Shown here piece after piece: positions 1 through 8,808 of a DNA stretch of 64,000 bases (position 1 is its first letter; each line of letters begins with the position of its first letter). This DNA is from Hahella sp. HNIBRBA332 (GTDB lineage Bacteria > Pseudomonadota > Gammaproteobacteria > Pseudomonadales > Oleiphilaceae): positions 4,420,501 through 4,484,500 of the forward strand of contig NZ_CP132203.1 in assembly GCF_030719035.1 (NCBI RefSeq), in the 5' to 3' direction. The position numbers and the translations under genes were made by a program. The notes beneath the pieces were generated by a model. It was not told where the DNA came from. It made no database searches and saw only the letters and a list, made by a program, of their open reading frames with translations.

Positions 1-615
1 AATCCAAATAACTTTTCTATGTTTTATTTACATAGTCATATTTATAATGAACTTGGCGTATGGATAACTCCTGAGCAAAAGCAAAACAATCTAGATGATG
101 CTGCACAAAAACTGGCAAAAGTACTCGTAGAAACCCAGGCTCACCGCCAAGCAGTCAATCCAGGCGACGAGCCATTACGCTGGGTTATTATTGGTGACGG
201 TGTAAAGTTATTAGCAAAGGCAATCAGCAAGCTTCCGAGCCCTAAGCCCAACTATAAGGAAAACCTTAGCAAACATAAATTTCAATTTATTGATCCAACC
301 ATTGATATAAATCCAATAGCCCGAGACTTACTGAAAACAGGGGCGAGCCTTGATAAAACGCCAGTAATTACTGGTCAACAGCGCAATCGCTCGGCAGTGG
401 TATCAGCCTCTTTTCATCGGGGCCAAAGCGCAAGGGCAATAAATGTTATTGGAAATGTATTAGGCGAAAAAGTAGCCGGGGTTAATAAAGACTGGCTGGC
501 CAATACACAAATTACATCAAACGCTATAACACATGCTAAGAGCCTTATCTCAACACCTCAAAATCGCACATTTATAGAGATGATCAACCAAGTTACAAGG
601 ATAGCTCAATGGTGA
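1..615 (+). CDS. Hypothetical protein, probably 3' part of a longer gene
   Basis: I do not recognise this family. The frame is open from the first base of the window and the first ATG (position 19) has no ribosome binding site, so the gene probably begins upstream and only its C-terminal part is visible. The visible part (198 residues from that ATG) is soluble, has no membrane segment and no recognisable catalytic motif. The DNA is clearly AT-richer than the genes from 1.6 kb on. It overlaps the next gene by 7 bp (ATGGTGA), so the two are translationally coupled. A large protein followed by a coupled small acidic protein resembles an effector/immunity arrangement, but that is inference only. 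Confidence 0.6.
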   Translation, partial: NPNNFSMFYLHSHIYNELGVWITPEQKQNNLDDAAQKLAKVLVETQAHRQAVNPGDEPLRWVIIGDGVKLLAKAISKLPSPKPNYKENLSKHKFQFIDPTIDINPIARDLLKTGASLDKTPVITGQQRNRSAVVSASFHRGQSARAINVIGNVLGEKVAGVNKDWLANTQITSNAITHAKSLISTPQNRTFIEMINQVTRIAQW

Positions 616-1343
616 AGCCTAAACATATAATCCCTCCTAACTATAGCGAGGCAGACTTAATCTGTATTGACCTGTCAGGAACACAACTAGCATTTAGGCT
701 CCCAATGCATGAAGGTTCATTTGAACCCACTGCCTCGGAATCCAATATTGACATATATGATCAATTCAACAAGTTTCCATCTCAAACTGAAAGATATGCG
801 AGATTTATTACATTAATAGAGCAGGCTTGGTATTATAAATCAGCTACAAGCCCTTTTGATGCCGCACAGGTTATTTTTAGCGCCCGAATTTCTGAAGCCT
901 CTGTCGAGCAGTCTGGCTCTCAACTATGTCAAAGTGCTTTTATGAGTTCAATGCTATCTGCATTTGAGTCAATATTTGGACAGTATGACAAAGATATCGA
1001 GGAAGAGTTCGAGTTAATAGGTAAGCCTCCTACTCAAGAGGATATGTGGGTATACCCCAAAAGTATTCAAGATTTTCAATCACACCAAGTTAATCAAACA
1101 ACCTGGAAAATATGTAGAGTAGGTCATCCTGGGACACCTCCTCTCGCCTTTTGGGTAGGCACGCCTTTAACGCCTTCTCACATACTGATATTAAACTTCG
1201 ACTTCACTGGCTTCCAGGAGAAAGATATCGGTCCAGGTATCTGCCGAGATGAGTTAATGGAGGCATACGTCAAAGACTTCCTCGAACACTTCCATATCCA
1301 ATATTCCCCAGAAACTCTGGCGGAAATGGAGCAGTACAAGTAA
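609..1343 (+). CDS. Hypothetical protein, possible immunity-type partner
   Basis: This is a 244-residue acidic protein with no signal peptide, membrane segment or family motif that I recognise. It starts inside the stop region of the preceding gene (7-bp overlap) and ends just before a strong intrinsic terminator, so the two genes form the end of one transcription unit. Base composition is AT-rich like its partner and unlike the downstream genes, which suggests horizontal acquisition. The size, acidity and coupling would fit an immunity protein for a secreted effector, but no sequence motif proves this. Confidence 0.7.
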   Translation: MVKPKHIIPPNYSEADLICIDLSGTQLAFRLPMHEGSFEPTASESNIDIYDQFNKFPSQTERYARFITLIEQAWYYKSATSPFDAAQVIFSARISEASVEQSGSQLCQSAFMSSMLSAFESIFGQYDKDIEEEFELIGKPPTQEDMWVYPKSIQDFQSHQVNQTTWKICRVGHPGTPPLAFWVGTPLTPSHILILNFDFTGFQEKDIGPGICRDELMEAYVKDFLEHFHIQYSPETLAEMEQYK

Positions 1344-1347
1344 CGTC

Positions 1348-1377
1348 AAACGGCGCATTGCATGATGCGCCGTTTTT
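1348..1377 (+). terminator. Rho-independent terminator
   Basis: A perfect 11-bp stem (AAACGGCGCAT, 1348-1358, with its complement at 1365-1375) encloses a 6-base loop. A T-run overlaps and follows the right arm. It lies 4 bp after the stop codon of the AT-rich gene pair. Confidence 0.9.
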
Positions 1378-1609
1378 CTTTCCTCTCGCTATTCGCTCAT
1401 TGCTACCTCCGCTATCTCTGACTCTTCCCCTGTCCGGGCTCACTTAACCTTTAGTCCGACAGGGTTAATGCTTAGATCATATGTCTAATTATCCGGACAG
1501 TTAGCGGGCTTTATAGTGTTTCGACAGCTATTATTTAATCAGGCGACAACTACGTTGATACTTAGAGCGCATTGCCTGATGTTTTTGAGCAGTTAACAAG
1601 GGTAAAGCC

Positions 1610-2098
1610 ATGTCATCGCAATCGACGGATAATCGACAACTGACGCTGCAGTTTCTCGCGGAGCCCACTGACGTCAACTTCGGAGGCAAGGTACACGGCG
1701 GTGTGGTGATGAAATGGATCGACCTCGCCGGCTACGCCTGTGCAGCCGGATGGAGCGGGCGCTATTGTGTGACCGCCTATGTGGGCGGCATCCGCTTTAT
1801 CTGCCCTATCCATATCGGCATGCTGGTGGAAGTGCAGGCCAAGGTGATTTACACCGGCCAGAGCAGCATGCACCTCGCCATCGACGTTTATTGCCGCGAT
1901 CCCATTGAGCAGGAACGTAAGAAAGCCACGCATTGCATCATGATCTTCGTCGCCATTGACCGCGACGGCAAACCAGTGAGAGTGCCTACTTGGGAGCCTA
2001 AAACCAAGAAGGACGTGAAGCTGCGCGACTACGCTCTGAAGCTGATGAGTCTGCGCCAGGAAATCGACGAGGAGATGAAGGATTACTTCAACGAGTAA
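1610..2098 (+). CDS. Acyl-CoA thioesterase, hotdog fold
   Basis: This 162-residue protein fits the YciA/BACH-type acyl-CoA thioesterase family, which hydrolyses fatty acyl-CoA to free acid and CoA in the cytoplasm. The N-terminal part carries the typical 'VNFGGKVHGGVVMKWID' hotdog helix region (about residues 22-38), followed by the beta strands ending in a charged C-terminal helix. It is a single-domain hotdog protein and presumably oligomerises. The start follows a modest AAGGG-type ribosome binding site. It is in the same direction as the biosynthetic operon beginning 436 bp downstream and might supply or edit acyl chains for it, but the gap is large and no link is proven. Confidence 0.88.
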   Translation: MSSQSTDNRQLTLQFLAEPTDVNFGGKVHGGVVMKWIDLAGYACAAGWSGRYCVTAYVGGIRFICPIHIGMLVEVQAKVIYTGQSSMHLAIDVYCRDPIEQERKKATHCIMIFVAIDRDGKPVRVPTWEPKTKKDVKLRDYALKLMSLRQEIDEEMKDYFNE

Positions 2099-2534
2099 CC
2101 GCTCCACCCGCCTCAAGCAGGCCGCCTTCTGATCAGAGCCGGCCTGCTCAATTGACCCAAAGCCAAAGCAGGCTCTACAAACCCTAACACTTTCACCTCA
2201 ATTTTGCTGTTTCGGTCCCCTCGGTTTTCCACTAATATGCCCGCCCGGGCCACACTCCGTCGCAATATTTGAAACTGGCCAGCCTATGTGGGTTTGAGCC
2301 TCATTCCATGTTGCGACGCAGGGCTTTGACAAAACATCTTCAACGTCAATATCGCTTAATTTCTCGACAGTTTCGCAAAAATCAAGTATGGATGAGGACC
2401 TATCGGCCAGGCATGGCGGGTGGTCGCCACCGAAACAGGAGTTTAAAGACAAAGGGTACACTGACGCGGAATACCGGATTCGGTAGAAAGGTGTTTGTAC
2501 GTGGTTTCTCAAAACACTTTGCACGAGATTTAAG
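2099..2534 (+). other. 436-bp intergenic region before the biosynthetic operon
   Basis: I find no convincing gene here. Short open frames exist on both strands but lack ribosome binding sites and recognisable protein sequence. The region presumably contains the promoter of the operon starting at 2535, but I cannot place -35 and -10 boxes with confidence. Confidence 0.4.
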
Positions 2535-3521
2535 ATGTCATTTGTTATACGGTCCAGCGCCTGTTATCTCCCACAGAGTAAGGTTTCAGCGGAAGAACTG
2601 GATCAACGTTTAAGCCTGGAGCCTGGAACCTGCCGTAGACGCTACGGTGTGGATTACCGCCACTACGCCTCCCCCAGTGAGACCGCGCTGTTTATGGGAG
2701 CGGAGGCCGCCAGCGCCGCTCTGGACAGGGCTGAGTTACAGTGGGCGGATATCGATTTGCTGGTGTGCGCCAGCGGCACTTCCCATCAGGCTCTTCCCTA
2801 CAACGCCGCCGGCGTCCTGGCGGAGCTGCAGATCGCTGAGCCTTTGGCCACAATGGACGTCAACGCCAGTTGCCTGTCGTTCCTGGCGGCGCTGGAGTTC
2901 AGTCACTGCGCCATCGCCAGCGGACGCTATCGACGGGTGATGATCGTCTCCAGCGAAGTGGCCAAGATCGGCGTCCAGGACATAAAACCCGAAACGGCCA
3001 CCTTGTTCGCAGACGGGGCCGCCGCTTTTGTGCTGGAAGCCTCCAAGAACAGCGCGGGGTTGCTGACCAGTCTGTTTCAGACCTACCCGGAGGGATATTC
3101 CCTGTGTCAGATTCGCGCGGGCGGCAGCGGCTTGCACCCCACTCGCAATCCCATGGGCGCCGTCGCGGAAGGCAGCTACTTCGAAATGCAGGGTAAAGCC
3201 CTTTACCGCATGGTTTCCAAACTGGCGCCGGAGTTCATACGCCAGGGGCTGGGAAAAGCACAACTCACGCTATCCGATATCGCCCATATCGCGCCTCATC
3301 AAGCCAGTCACGCGGGTCTCGCGCATCTTATACACCGGCTTGGTCTGGATGAGGACAAAGTGGTCAACCTGTTTGCGACGATGGGCAATCAGGTCGCTGC
3401 GTCACTGCCCATTGCTCTCGACCACCTGCTGCGTAACAAACGCGTCGCCCGCGGTGAGCTGGTGATGTTGTTCGGCTCTGCGGCGGGCCTGTCGCTGGGG
3501 CTGGGAGTGCTAAGTCTGTGA
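2535..3521 (+). CDS. FabH-like 3-oxoacyl-ACP synthase III (ketosynthase)
   Basis: This is a 328-residue thiolase-fold condensing enzyme of the FabH/KAS III superfamily. The Cys-His-Asn triad is visible: Cys113 in 'DVNASCLSF', His255 in 'APHQASHAG' and Asn285 in 'TMGNQVAAS', close to the positions of E. coli FabH. Such enzymes join an acyl-CoA or acyl-ACP to a malonyl unit or to a second acyl chain (as OleA does). It is not next to other housekeeping fatty-acid genes. Instead it is the first gene of a seven-gene operon and overlaps the SDR gene by 4 bp (GTGA). I infer a specialised role in making a lipid-derived metabolite. The substrate cannot be read from sequence. Confidence 0.88.
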   Translation: MSFVIRSSACYLPQSKVSAEELDQRLSLEPGTCRRRYGVDYRHYASPSETALFMGAEAASAALDRAELQWADIDLLVCASGTSHQALPYNAAGVLAELQIAEPLATMDVNASCLSFLAALEFSHCAIASGRYRRVMIVSSEVAKIGVQDIKPETATLFADGAAAFVLEASKNSAGLLTSLFQTYPEGYSLCQIRAGGSGLHPTRNPMGAVAEGSYFEMQGKALYRMVSKLAPEFIRQGLGKAQLTLSDIAHIAPHQASHAGLAHLIHRLGLDEDKVVNLFATMGNQVAASLPIALDHLLRNKRVARGELVMLFGSAAGLSLGLGVLSL

Positions 3522-4498
3522 GGATTCTAGTGACCGGCGGGACCGGCATGTTGGGACAGTCCATCGTACGCAAGTATCATGACCGCTTCGACATCCGTTT
3601 TATGGGCCGGAATAAATCTCTGGGCGCGCACATCACCTCGGAAACCGGCGCTGAATTTTTCCCTGCGGCCCTGCAACAGCAGGCGCTTCTGCATGAAGCT
3701 TGCAAAGGCGTAGACGCCGTCATCCACTGTGCGGCGCTATCGAGTCCCTGGGGAGCACGCGAGGAGTTCGAAGCTGCGAATGTCGACGGAACCATAAATA
3801 TTCTGGCGGCGGCTGAGGCCAATGACGTGAAGAAGTTCGTGCACATCTCCACTCCCAGCCTGTATTTTCAATTCCGCGATGCGTTGAACATCCCGGAAAC
3901 CCAGCCGCTTGGCCCGCGTTTCTGCAATGATTACGCCGCCACCAAAGCCCGTGCGGAGCACCTCGTCACCGCCAGTCCGCTGCATACCGTTATCCTGCGT
4001 CCCCGGGGCATTTTCGGACCTCACGACAACGCCATCCTGCCCCGCATCATAGGCGCAGTACGCAACGGCGCACTCTGGCTGCCCTCCGCCCGTAATCCCG
4101 AGATTGACCTCACCTATGTCGATAATGTGGCTGATGCGGCGATCCTGGCGCTGCAACAGCCTGTTGAACGCGGCTCTGTCTTCAATATCAGCAATGGCGA
4201 GCCCGTGCGGCTGCTGGATGTGCTCACCCAGCTTTTTAATGCGATGGGGCGTCCTACACCGATTAAAACGCTCCCTTACGGCGCGCTGGCGCCGCTAATC
4301 GCCGGCGCGGAGTGGTTGCGGACGCGCCTGCCCGGACGGTCCGAGCCCAAGCTGACCCGATACAGTGCGGGACTGTTTCACTATCATCAAACCCTGGATA
4401 TTTCCAAAGCGCGCGCCCAGCTGGGCTATGCGCCCGCAGTATCCATTGCTGAAGGAATTGAGCGCTATGTCCACTGGCGTCAGAGTCAGGCTGTTTGA
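3518..4498 (+). CDS. NAD(P)-dependent epimerase/dehydratase, extended SDR
   Basis: This is a 326-residue extended short-chain dehydrogenase. The Rossmann nucleotide motif GGTGMLG sits at residues 7-13, and the catalytic Tyr139-x3-Lys143 pair is in 'NDYAATKARAE'. Overall layout resembles the 3-beta-hydroxysteroid dehydrogenase/OleD branch, which reduces a beta-keto group. In this operon it would be suited to reduce the 3-keto product of the preceding FabH-like enzyme. It starts with GTG, overlapping the upstream stop, and its 3' end overlaps the next gene by 32 bp, so the set is translationally coupled. Cofactor and exact substrate are unknown. Confidence 0.85.
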   Translation: MRILVTGGTGMLGQSIVRKYHDRFDIRFMGRNKSLGAHITSETGAEFFPAALQQQALLHEACKGVDAVIHCAALSSPWGAREEFEAANVDGTINILAAAEANDVKKFVHISTPSLYFQFRDALNIPETQPLGPRFCNDYAATKARAEHLVTASPLHTVILRPRGIFGPHDNAILPRIIGAVRNGALWLPSARNPEIDLTYVDNVADAAILALQQPVERGSVFNISNGEPVRLLDVLTQLFNAMGRPTPIKTLPYGALAPLIAGAEWLRTRLPGRSEPKLTRYSAGLFHYHQTLDISKARAQLGYAPAVSIAEGIERYVHWRQSQAV

Positions 4499-5333
4499 GG
4501 CCGGCCACTGCGTACACCCCGGATTTATGGTGAAACCGGGCCTGGGCCTGGCGCCGCGCAAGTTCCCCGCCGGCGTCGCCCTGATTGAGCACCCGCAGGA
4601 AGGCGTCCTGCTGTTCGACACTGGCTACCATCAACGCTTTTCCCAATGCACGCAGCATTATCCTGAGCGCTTTTATGCGCTGGCGACGCCCTGCTCGCTG
4701 CAACAGGGCGAAAGCCTGAAAGAGCAGTTGGCGACACAGAACATCGCCGCCGATCAGGTCAGGCATGTGGTGCTATCCCACTTTCACGCCGACCATATTG
4801 CCGGTGTCTGCGACTTTGCACAGGCGACCCTGCACTGCCACCCCGCCGGACATCGTTATCTGACGCAAACCGGACGGCTGAGTCGATTGCGCAAAGGCTA
4901 TCTGAAGGATTTGCTGCCCGCCCAGGCGGAATCACGTTTGTCATTTACGGACAGCTTCCCGTTGGACCTGGGCGACATTCTGAATATGCCGACTCGCCCT
5001 CTCGGATTGAGCGCTCGCGACCTGTTCGGCGATCAGACGCTATATCTGGTCGCCCTGCCTGGCCATGCCGCAGGTCAGATGGGATTACTCGTACGCCTGC
5101 AGGACCGATTCCTGTTTCTACTCGCCGACGCCTGCTGGCTGGTGGACAGCCTGCGCGATGGCGTGGATCAACATTGGCTGGCGAACATTATCTGCGACGA
5201 CCGCAAGGCTTATCGCGACACCCTGGAAAAGCTAAGGCGCTGCTATCGGGCTACAGCCGACAGAGTCATTTTTACGCCGTCCCACTGCGAGGACACCTTG
5301 CAGTCCCTGATAAGCCAGGGCTGGCTCAATTAA
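4467..5333 (+). CDS. MBL-fold metallo-hydrolase
   Basis: This is a 288-residue metallo-beta-lactamase-fold hydrolase. The metal-binding motif HFHADH lies at residues 105-110, with a further ligand His200 ('LPGHAAGQ') and Asp221 ('LLADACW'). I chose the ATG at 4467 because GAAGGA lies 10 bp upstream and the protein then begins directly with the first strand; a longer reading from 4365 would overlap the SDR gene much more. The family includes lactonases, thioesterases and phosphodiesterases. In this operon a thioester or lactone hydrolase role is plausible but inferred. It ends 9 bp before the adenylate-forming enzyme gene. Confidence 0.85.
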   Translation: MSTGVRVRLFEAGHCVHPGFMVKPGLGLAPRKFPAGVALIEHPQEGVLLFDTGYHQRFSQCTQHYPERFYALATPCSLQQGESLKEQLATQNIAADQVRHVVLSHFHADHIAGVCDFAQATLHCHPAGHRYLTQTGRLSRLRKGYLKDLLPAQAESRLSFTDSFPLDLGDILNMPTRPLGLSARDLFGDQTLYLVALPGHAAGQMGLLVRLQDRFLFLLADACWLVDSLRDGVDQHWLANIICDDRKAYRDTLEKLRRCYRATADRVIFTPSHCEDTLQSLISQGWLN

Positions 5334-5342
5334 GGCGCGCCG

Positions 5343-6593
5343 ATGGAAAAACTCATCATACTCCGCCACTTTATCGCCAGCCGCTATCGACGCTTTCAGT
5401 CCCGAGAGCAGCTGGAGTCCTGGCAGGCGCGGCGACTGCGTCGTCATTTAGACTGGGTGTGCCGCCATGCGCCGTTCTATCAAGAGTATTTGGGCAAGCC
5501 GCTGCAGGATTTTCCCATCATGTCCAAAGCGCTGATGATGGACAACTTTGATCAGCTGAATACACGCGGCTTGCAGCGGGACCATCTGTTCGACATCGCG
5601 CTTGAAGCGGAGCAAAGTCGGGACTTCAGCCGGTCGCAACTGGGAGACGTCACTGTAGGACTCTCCTCCGGCACATCCGGCCGGCGCGGACTGTTTCTGG
5701 CGTCCCGTGCGGAACGTCTGGAATGGGCTGGCGTCATCTTCGCCAAACTCTTGCCAAGCCTGTTGGGACGCCACCGCATAGCCTTGTTATTACGGGCGGA
5801 CAGTCCTCTCTATCAGACCGTCAATCGAGGGCGCATTCAGTTTCATTATGCGGATCTGACGCAACCCCAGGAGCAGTGGCTAAGCGCTCTGGAGGCCTTT
5901 CAGCCCACCCTGCTGGTCGGCAGCGCCCAGGCGTTGCAGCTGTGCGCGCAGAGTAGCCGCAGGCTGCAACCGCAATTGATCATTTCCGGGGCCGAAGTGC
6001 TCACGCCTTCCGACAGAGCGCTTTTGCTACAGCGGTTTGCCTGCCCTATCAAAGAGATTTATCAGTGCACAGAGGGTTTTCTCGCCTGTACGCAATCAGA
6101 CGGCGTATTGCGTTGGAACGAAGATTTCGTACATATAGAACCCCATTGGCTGAACCCGGAGAAGACCCACTTTTCCCCTATCGTCACCGACTTCCGCCGC
6201 CGCACCCAGCCGATCATTCGTTACCTGCTGGACGATGTGATCGAAGCCGGGGATGAGCCCGGCGTGTTTCGCGCCATCCGTAGCATAGGCGGTCGCGCGG
6301 GCGATGTGCTGCAACTGCCTGGGGCGTCTTCCACAGTGACGGTTTTGCCCGACTTGCTGTATCGCGCCGCCGCCCTGGCCAGCCCGGAGCCTTTGGACTA
6401 TCGCATCAGCCAGATTGAGGCGGCGCGCTTGCGCATTGAAAGCGACCGCCGTCACGCTGAAATCGAGCAGGCCATACGCGCCGCACTGACAAAGCTGGGC
6501 GTGGTCGAAGCCCTCGGTTTTGAACACAGTCCGCGTCCACATTGGACGCCTTCACAAAAGCAACGCAGAGTCGTCAATTTATGGTCGTCCTGA
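5343..6593 (+). CDS. PaaK/CapK-like adenylate-forming enzyme (F390 synthetase-related)
   Basis: This is a 416-residue protein of the phenylacetate-CoA ligase/CapK-like branch of adenylate-forming enzymes. The phosphate-binding loop SSGTSG is at residues 108-113. A short helical N-terminus with 'RRHLDWVCRHAPFYQEYL' is typical of the family, where the carboxylate substrate is activated with ATP and passed to an acceptor. It is shorter than classical acyl-CoA ligases, as is usual for this group. It sits fourth in the operon and overlaps the following ATP-grasp gene. It may activate the chain made by the FabH-like/SDR pair; the acceptor is unknown. Confidence 0.78.
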   Translation: MEKLIILRHFIASRYRRFQSREQLESWQARRLRRHLDWVCRHAPFYQEYLGKPLQDFPIMSKALMMDNFDQLNTRGLQRDHLFDIALEAEQSRDFSRSQLGDVTVGLSSGTSGRRGLFLASRAERLEWAGVIFAKLLPSLLGRHRIALLLRADSPLYQTVNRGRIQFHYADLTQPQEQWLSALEAFQPTLLVGSAQALQLCAQSSRRLQPQLIISGAEVLTPSDRALLLQRFACPIKEIYQCTEGFLACTQSDGVLRWNEDFVHIEPHWLNPEKTHFSPIVTDFRRRTQPIIRYLLDDVIEAGDEPGVFRAIRSIGGRAGDVLQLPGASSTVTVLPDLLYRAAALASPEPLDYRISQIEAARLRIESDRRHAEIEQAIRAALTKLGVVEALGFEHSPRPHWTPSQKQRRVVNLWSS

Positions 6594-7735
6594 TCACCGG
6601 CGCCCGCGCGCCTGTCGCGCTGGATTGGGCCCGAATCGCTATCAAATCCGGTCATCAGGTCTGGCTTGCGGATAATCTGCGCTGGCCCCTGGGACGTTAC
6701 CTGCAAGGGGTGCAGGGCTACCTGCGCCTGCCCCCGCCCAAAGGCGACCTGAGCGCTTACGCCCACACTCTGGAGCGCCTGCTGCGGGAGCATAAAGTCG
6801 ATCTGCTGATCCCTACCTGCGAAGAAATCTTTTATCTGGCCCAGGCGCGCCCCCATGTGCAGGCTGACGCCCTTTGGTTCATGCCGGAAACAGAACTGCT
6901 CTTTCGCCTGCACAGCAAGCTGGACAGCCTGAAAATCATGCATGGGCTTGGGGAAGTGCAAGCGCCGGAAACCCATCTGCGCTGCGCTCCTGAGGAGATA
7001 GAAAATAATCCTGACACGATCCTGAAACCGGTGTATTCACGCTTCGGCCGCCAGGTGATCCGCAATCCGCATCAGGCAGCCCTTAAACCTTCGCAGATCA
7101 GCGCCACCCGTCCCTGGGTGCAGCAGCGTAAAATCGTCGGGCAGGCGATCTGCAACTACGCGCTTTTCAATCAGGGTGAGCTGATCGCACATCAGGCTTA
7201 TCTGCCGGAGTATTGCTTCAATCAGGCCGCCGCCAGTTATTTTGAGCCCTATACAGACCCACGCCTGGAAGAGTTCGTCCGCCAGTTCGGGCAACGCACG
7301 GGGTATCACGGTCAGGCCGCGTTTGATTTTATTGAGGAGGCCGGCCAGCTCTTCGTGCTGGAGTGCAACCCGCGCGCCACCAGTGGATTGCATTTATTGC
7401 GGCAAACCTTGCGCATCGATGAGCAGGGCCGATTTGCACACACGCCTGGGCCGACCCGCCCCTTCCGCATCGGGGCCACGCTGCCTCTGTTTTTTGGCGC
7501 GTCGTCTCTGCTGCAGGGTAAGTTCGGCCGTTTGCTACATGACTATCGCCGCGCTCAGGACGCCCTCGCCGATGAGCAAACGCCACTGTTGCAACGAGCG
7601 CAATGGTTGGCGCTGACGGAGATGTTTTATCGCTCCGCCCGCTTTAGGCGTCCATTAACCGACGCCAGCACCTTCGACATTGAATGGGATGGACCCGACT
7701 CCGACCCAGCTTGCCAGCGGGATACGCCATGCTAG
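6581..7735 (+). CDS. ATP-grasp domain ligase
   Basis: This is a 384-residue ATP-grasp enzyme. The N-terminal 'VVLITGARAPVALDWARIA' strand-helix opens a pre-ATP-grasp domain. The ATP-grasp core shows 'ILKPVYSRFG' (lysine contacting ATP) and the metal-binding segment 'FVLECNPRATSGLHLL'. Such enzymes join a carboxylate to an amine or thiol through an acyl-phosphate. I chose the ATG at 6581, which gives a 13-bp overlap with the upstream stop; an ATG at 6542 is possible but would overlap by 52 bp. In the operon it probably forms an amide or ester bond, for example to an amino acid; this is inference. Confidence 0.8.
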   Translation: MVVLITGARAPVALDWARIAIKSGHQVWLADNLRWPLGRYLQGVQGYLRLPPPKGDLSAYAHTLERLLREHKVDLLIPTCEEIFYLAQARPHVQADALWFMPETELLFRLHSKLDSLKIMHGLGEVQAPETHLRCAPEEIENNPDTILKPVYSRFGRQVIRNPHQAALKPSQISATRPWVQQRKIVGQAICNYALFNQGELIAHQAYLPEYCFNQAAASYFEPYTDPRLEEFVRQFGQRTGYHGQAAFDFIEEAGQLFVLECNPRATSGLHLLRQTLRIDEQGRFAHTPGPTRPFRIGATLPLFFGASSLLQGKFGRLLHDYRRAQDALADEQTPLLQRAQWLALTEMFYRSARFRRPLTDASTFDIEWDGPDSDPACQRDTPC

Positions 7736-8808
7736 AAGCCAACGAGCTTCATCGCCGCTTCGTCGTGCTGATGCAGCAGCCCGGCCTGATCCGCAATCTC
7801 ACTACTGAGATTGTCGCCTACGAACAGGATGGCGTGGCGGCGCCCGCCAGCGTCAATGACTACCACCCGCAAAACTGCTACGTAGTTTCGCCGCTGACGC
7901 AAATTATCTATTACGCCCGCGACGAGTTGCCGAAAGTGGAGTCGGCGCTGTTGCGTTATTTCTGCTACGGCCTCACATATCTGCTGGAGTGGCCGTTCAG
8001 GCTGGCGCGCCTGGATCGATTGCAGGTGCTCAACAATCAGTGTCTCTCCACCAACTTTTACAGCGCCAACTGGCGCGAGCTGAGTCTACCCGCCCTGCGC
8101 GAGCAAGCCCTGCGTCGCTTTCCCAAGCACGCGCTAATGCTGCGTTCGCTGAATGAACGGCAACACCCTGACATCATCGCGCAAGCGCGCCAGGATGGCT
8201 GGTTGCCAATCATCAGTCGTCAGGTGTATCTGTTTCTTGATCGTGAGCGCTGGTGGAACAGAAACAACACCCGCGCCGACGACCGGCTCCTGCGTCAACC
8301 AGACTGGTCGTTCAGAGAGCTGGATCCGGATGACGAAACGCAGATGGCGCGAGCGGAGCAGCTTTACAATCAGCTCTATCTGGAGAAGTACAGTCTCCAT
8401 AATGTGCGCTTTAGCGCCGACTATCTCAGCGCCTTCAGTCGCAATGGTTTACTGAAGCTCTTTGGCCTGTTTCATCAGGATGAACTACTGGGTGTAGCGG
8501 GCCTGTTCGGCGTCGACCAAACCCTGACCGCGCCCGTAGTCGGTTATGACACCCGCTTGCCCGCCAAAATGGCGCTATACCGGCGCATCATGGCGTTCGT
8601 GATTCGCTACGCCATGGACCACCATCTGGAACTCAATCTCAGCTCCGGGGCGCCTGACTTCAAAAAACTGCGAGGGGCGGAAGCGGTGATCGAATACAGT
8701 TATGTCTACGTCGCTCACCTGGGGCTTTATCAGCGCGCCATATGGCGCGGCTTGTCTCTGCTGACGGAGAAGCTCTATCGCCCCATTCTTGAGAAGTTCG
8801 AGTTATGA
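7729..8808 (+). CDS. GNAT/FemAB-like acyltransferase family protein
   Basis: This 359-residue protein begins at an ATG overlapping the ATP-grasp stop (ATGCTAG), with GCGGGA upstream. The C-terminal half ('LFHQDELLGVAGLFGVDQTL' and onwards) has the alternating strand and helix pattern of a GNAT-fold acyltransferase, such as the FemAB or acyl-ACP-utilising types. The N-terminal half is not recognisable to me. No membrane segment is visible. It is sixth in the operon and overlaps the Rieske gene by 4 bp (ATGA). A role in transferring an acyl or aminoacyl group fits the neighbouring activating enzymes, but the family call is only moderate. Confidence 0.6.
   Translation: MLEANELHRRFVVLMQQPGLIRNLTTEIVAYEQDGVAAPASVNDYHPQNCYVVSPLTQIIYYARDELPKVESALLRYFCYGLTYLLEWPFRLARLDRLQVLNNQCLSTNFYSANWRELSLPALREQALRRFPKHALMLRSLNERQHPDIIAQARQDGWLPIISRQVYLFLDRERWWNRNNTRADDRLLRQPDWSFRELDPDDETQMARAEQLYNQLYLEKYSLHNVRFSADYLSAFSRNGLLKLFGLFHQDELLGVAGLFGVDQTLTAPVVGYDTRLPAKMALYRRIMAFVIRYAMDHHLELNLSSGAPDFKKLRGAEAVIEYSYVYVAHLGLYQRAIWRGLSLLTEKLYRPILEKFEL

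Noticed and set aside
2269..2613. Short plus-strand frame before the biosynthetic operon
   Set aside because: It overlaps the FabH-like start, is basic and featureless, and lacks a ribosome binding site.
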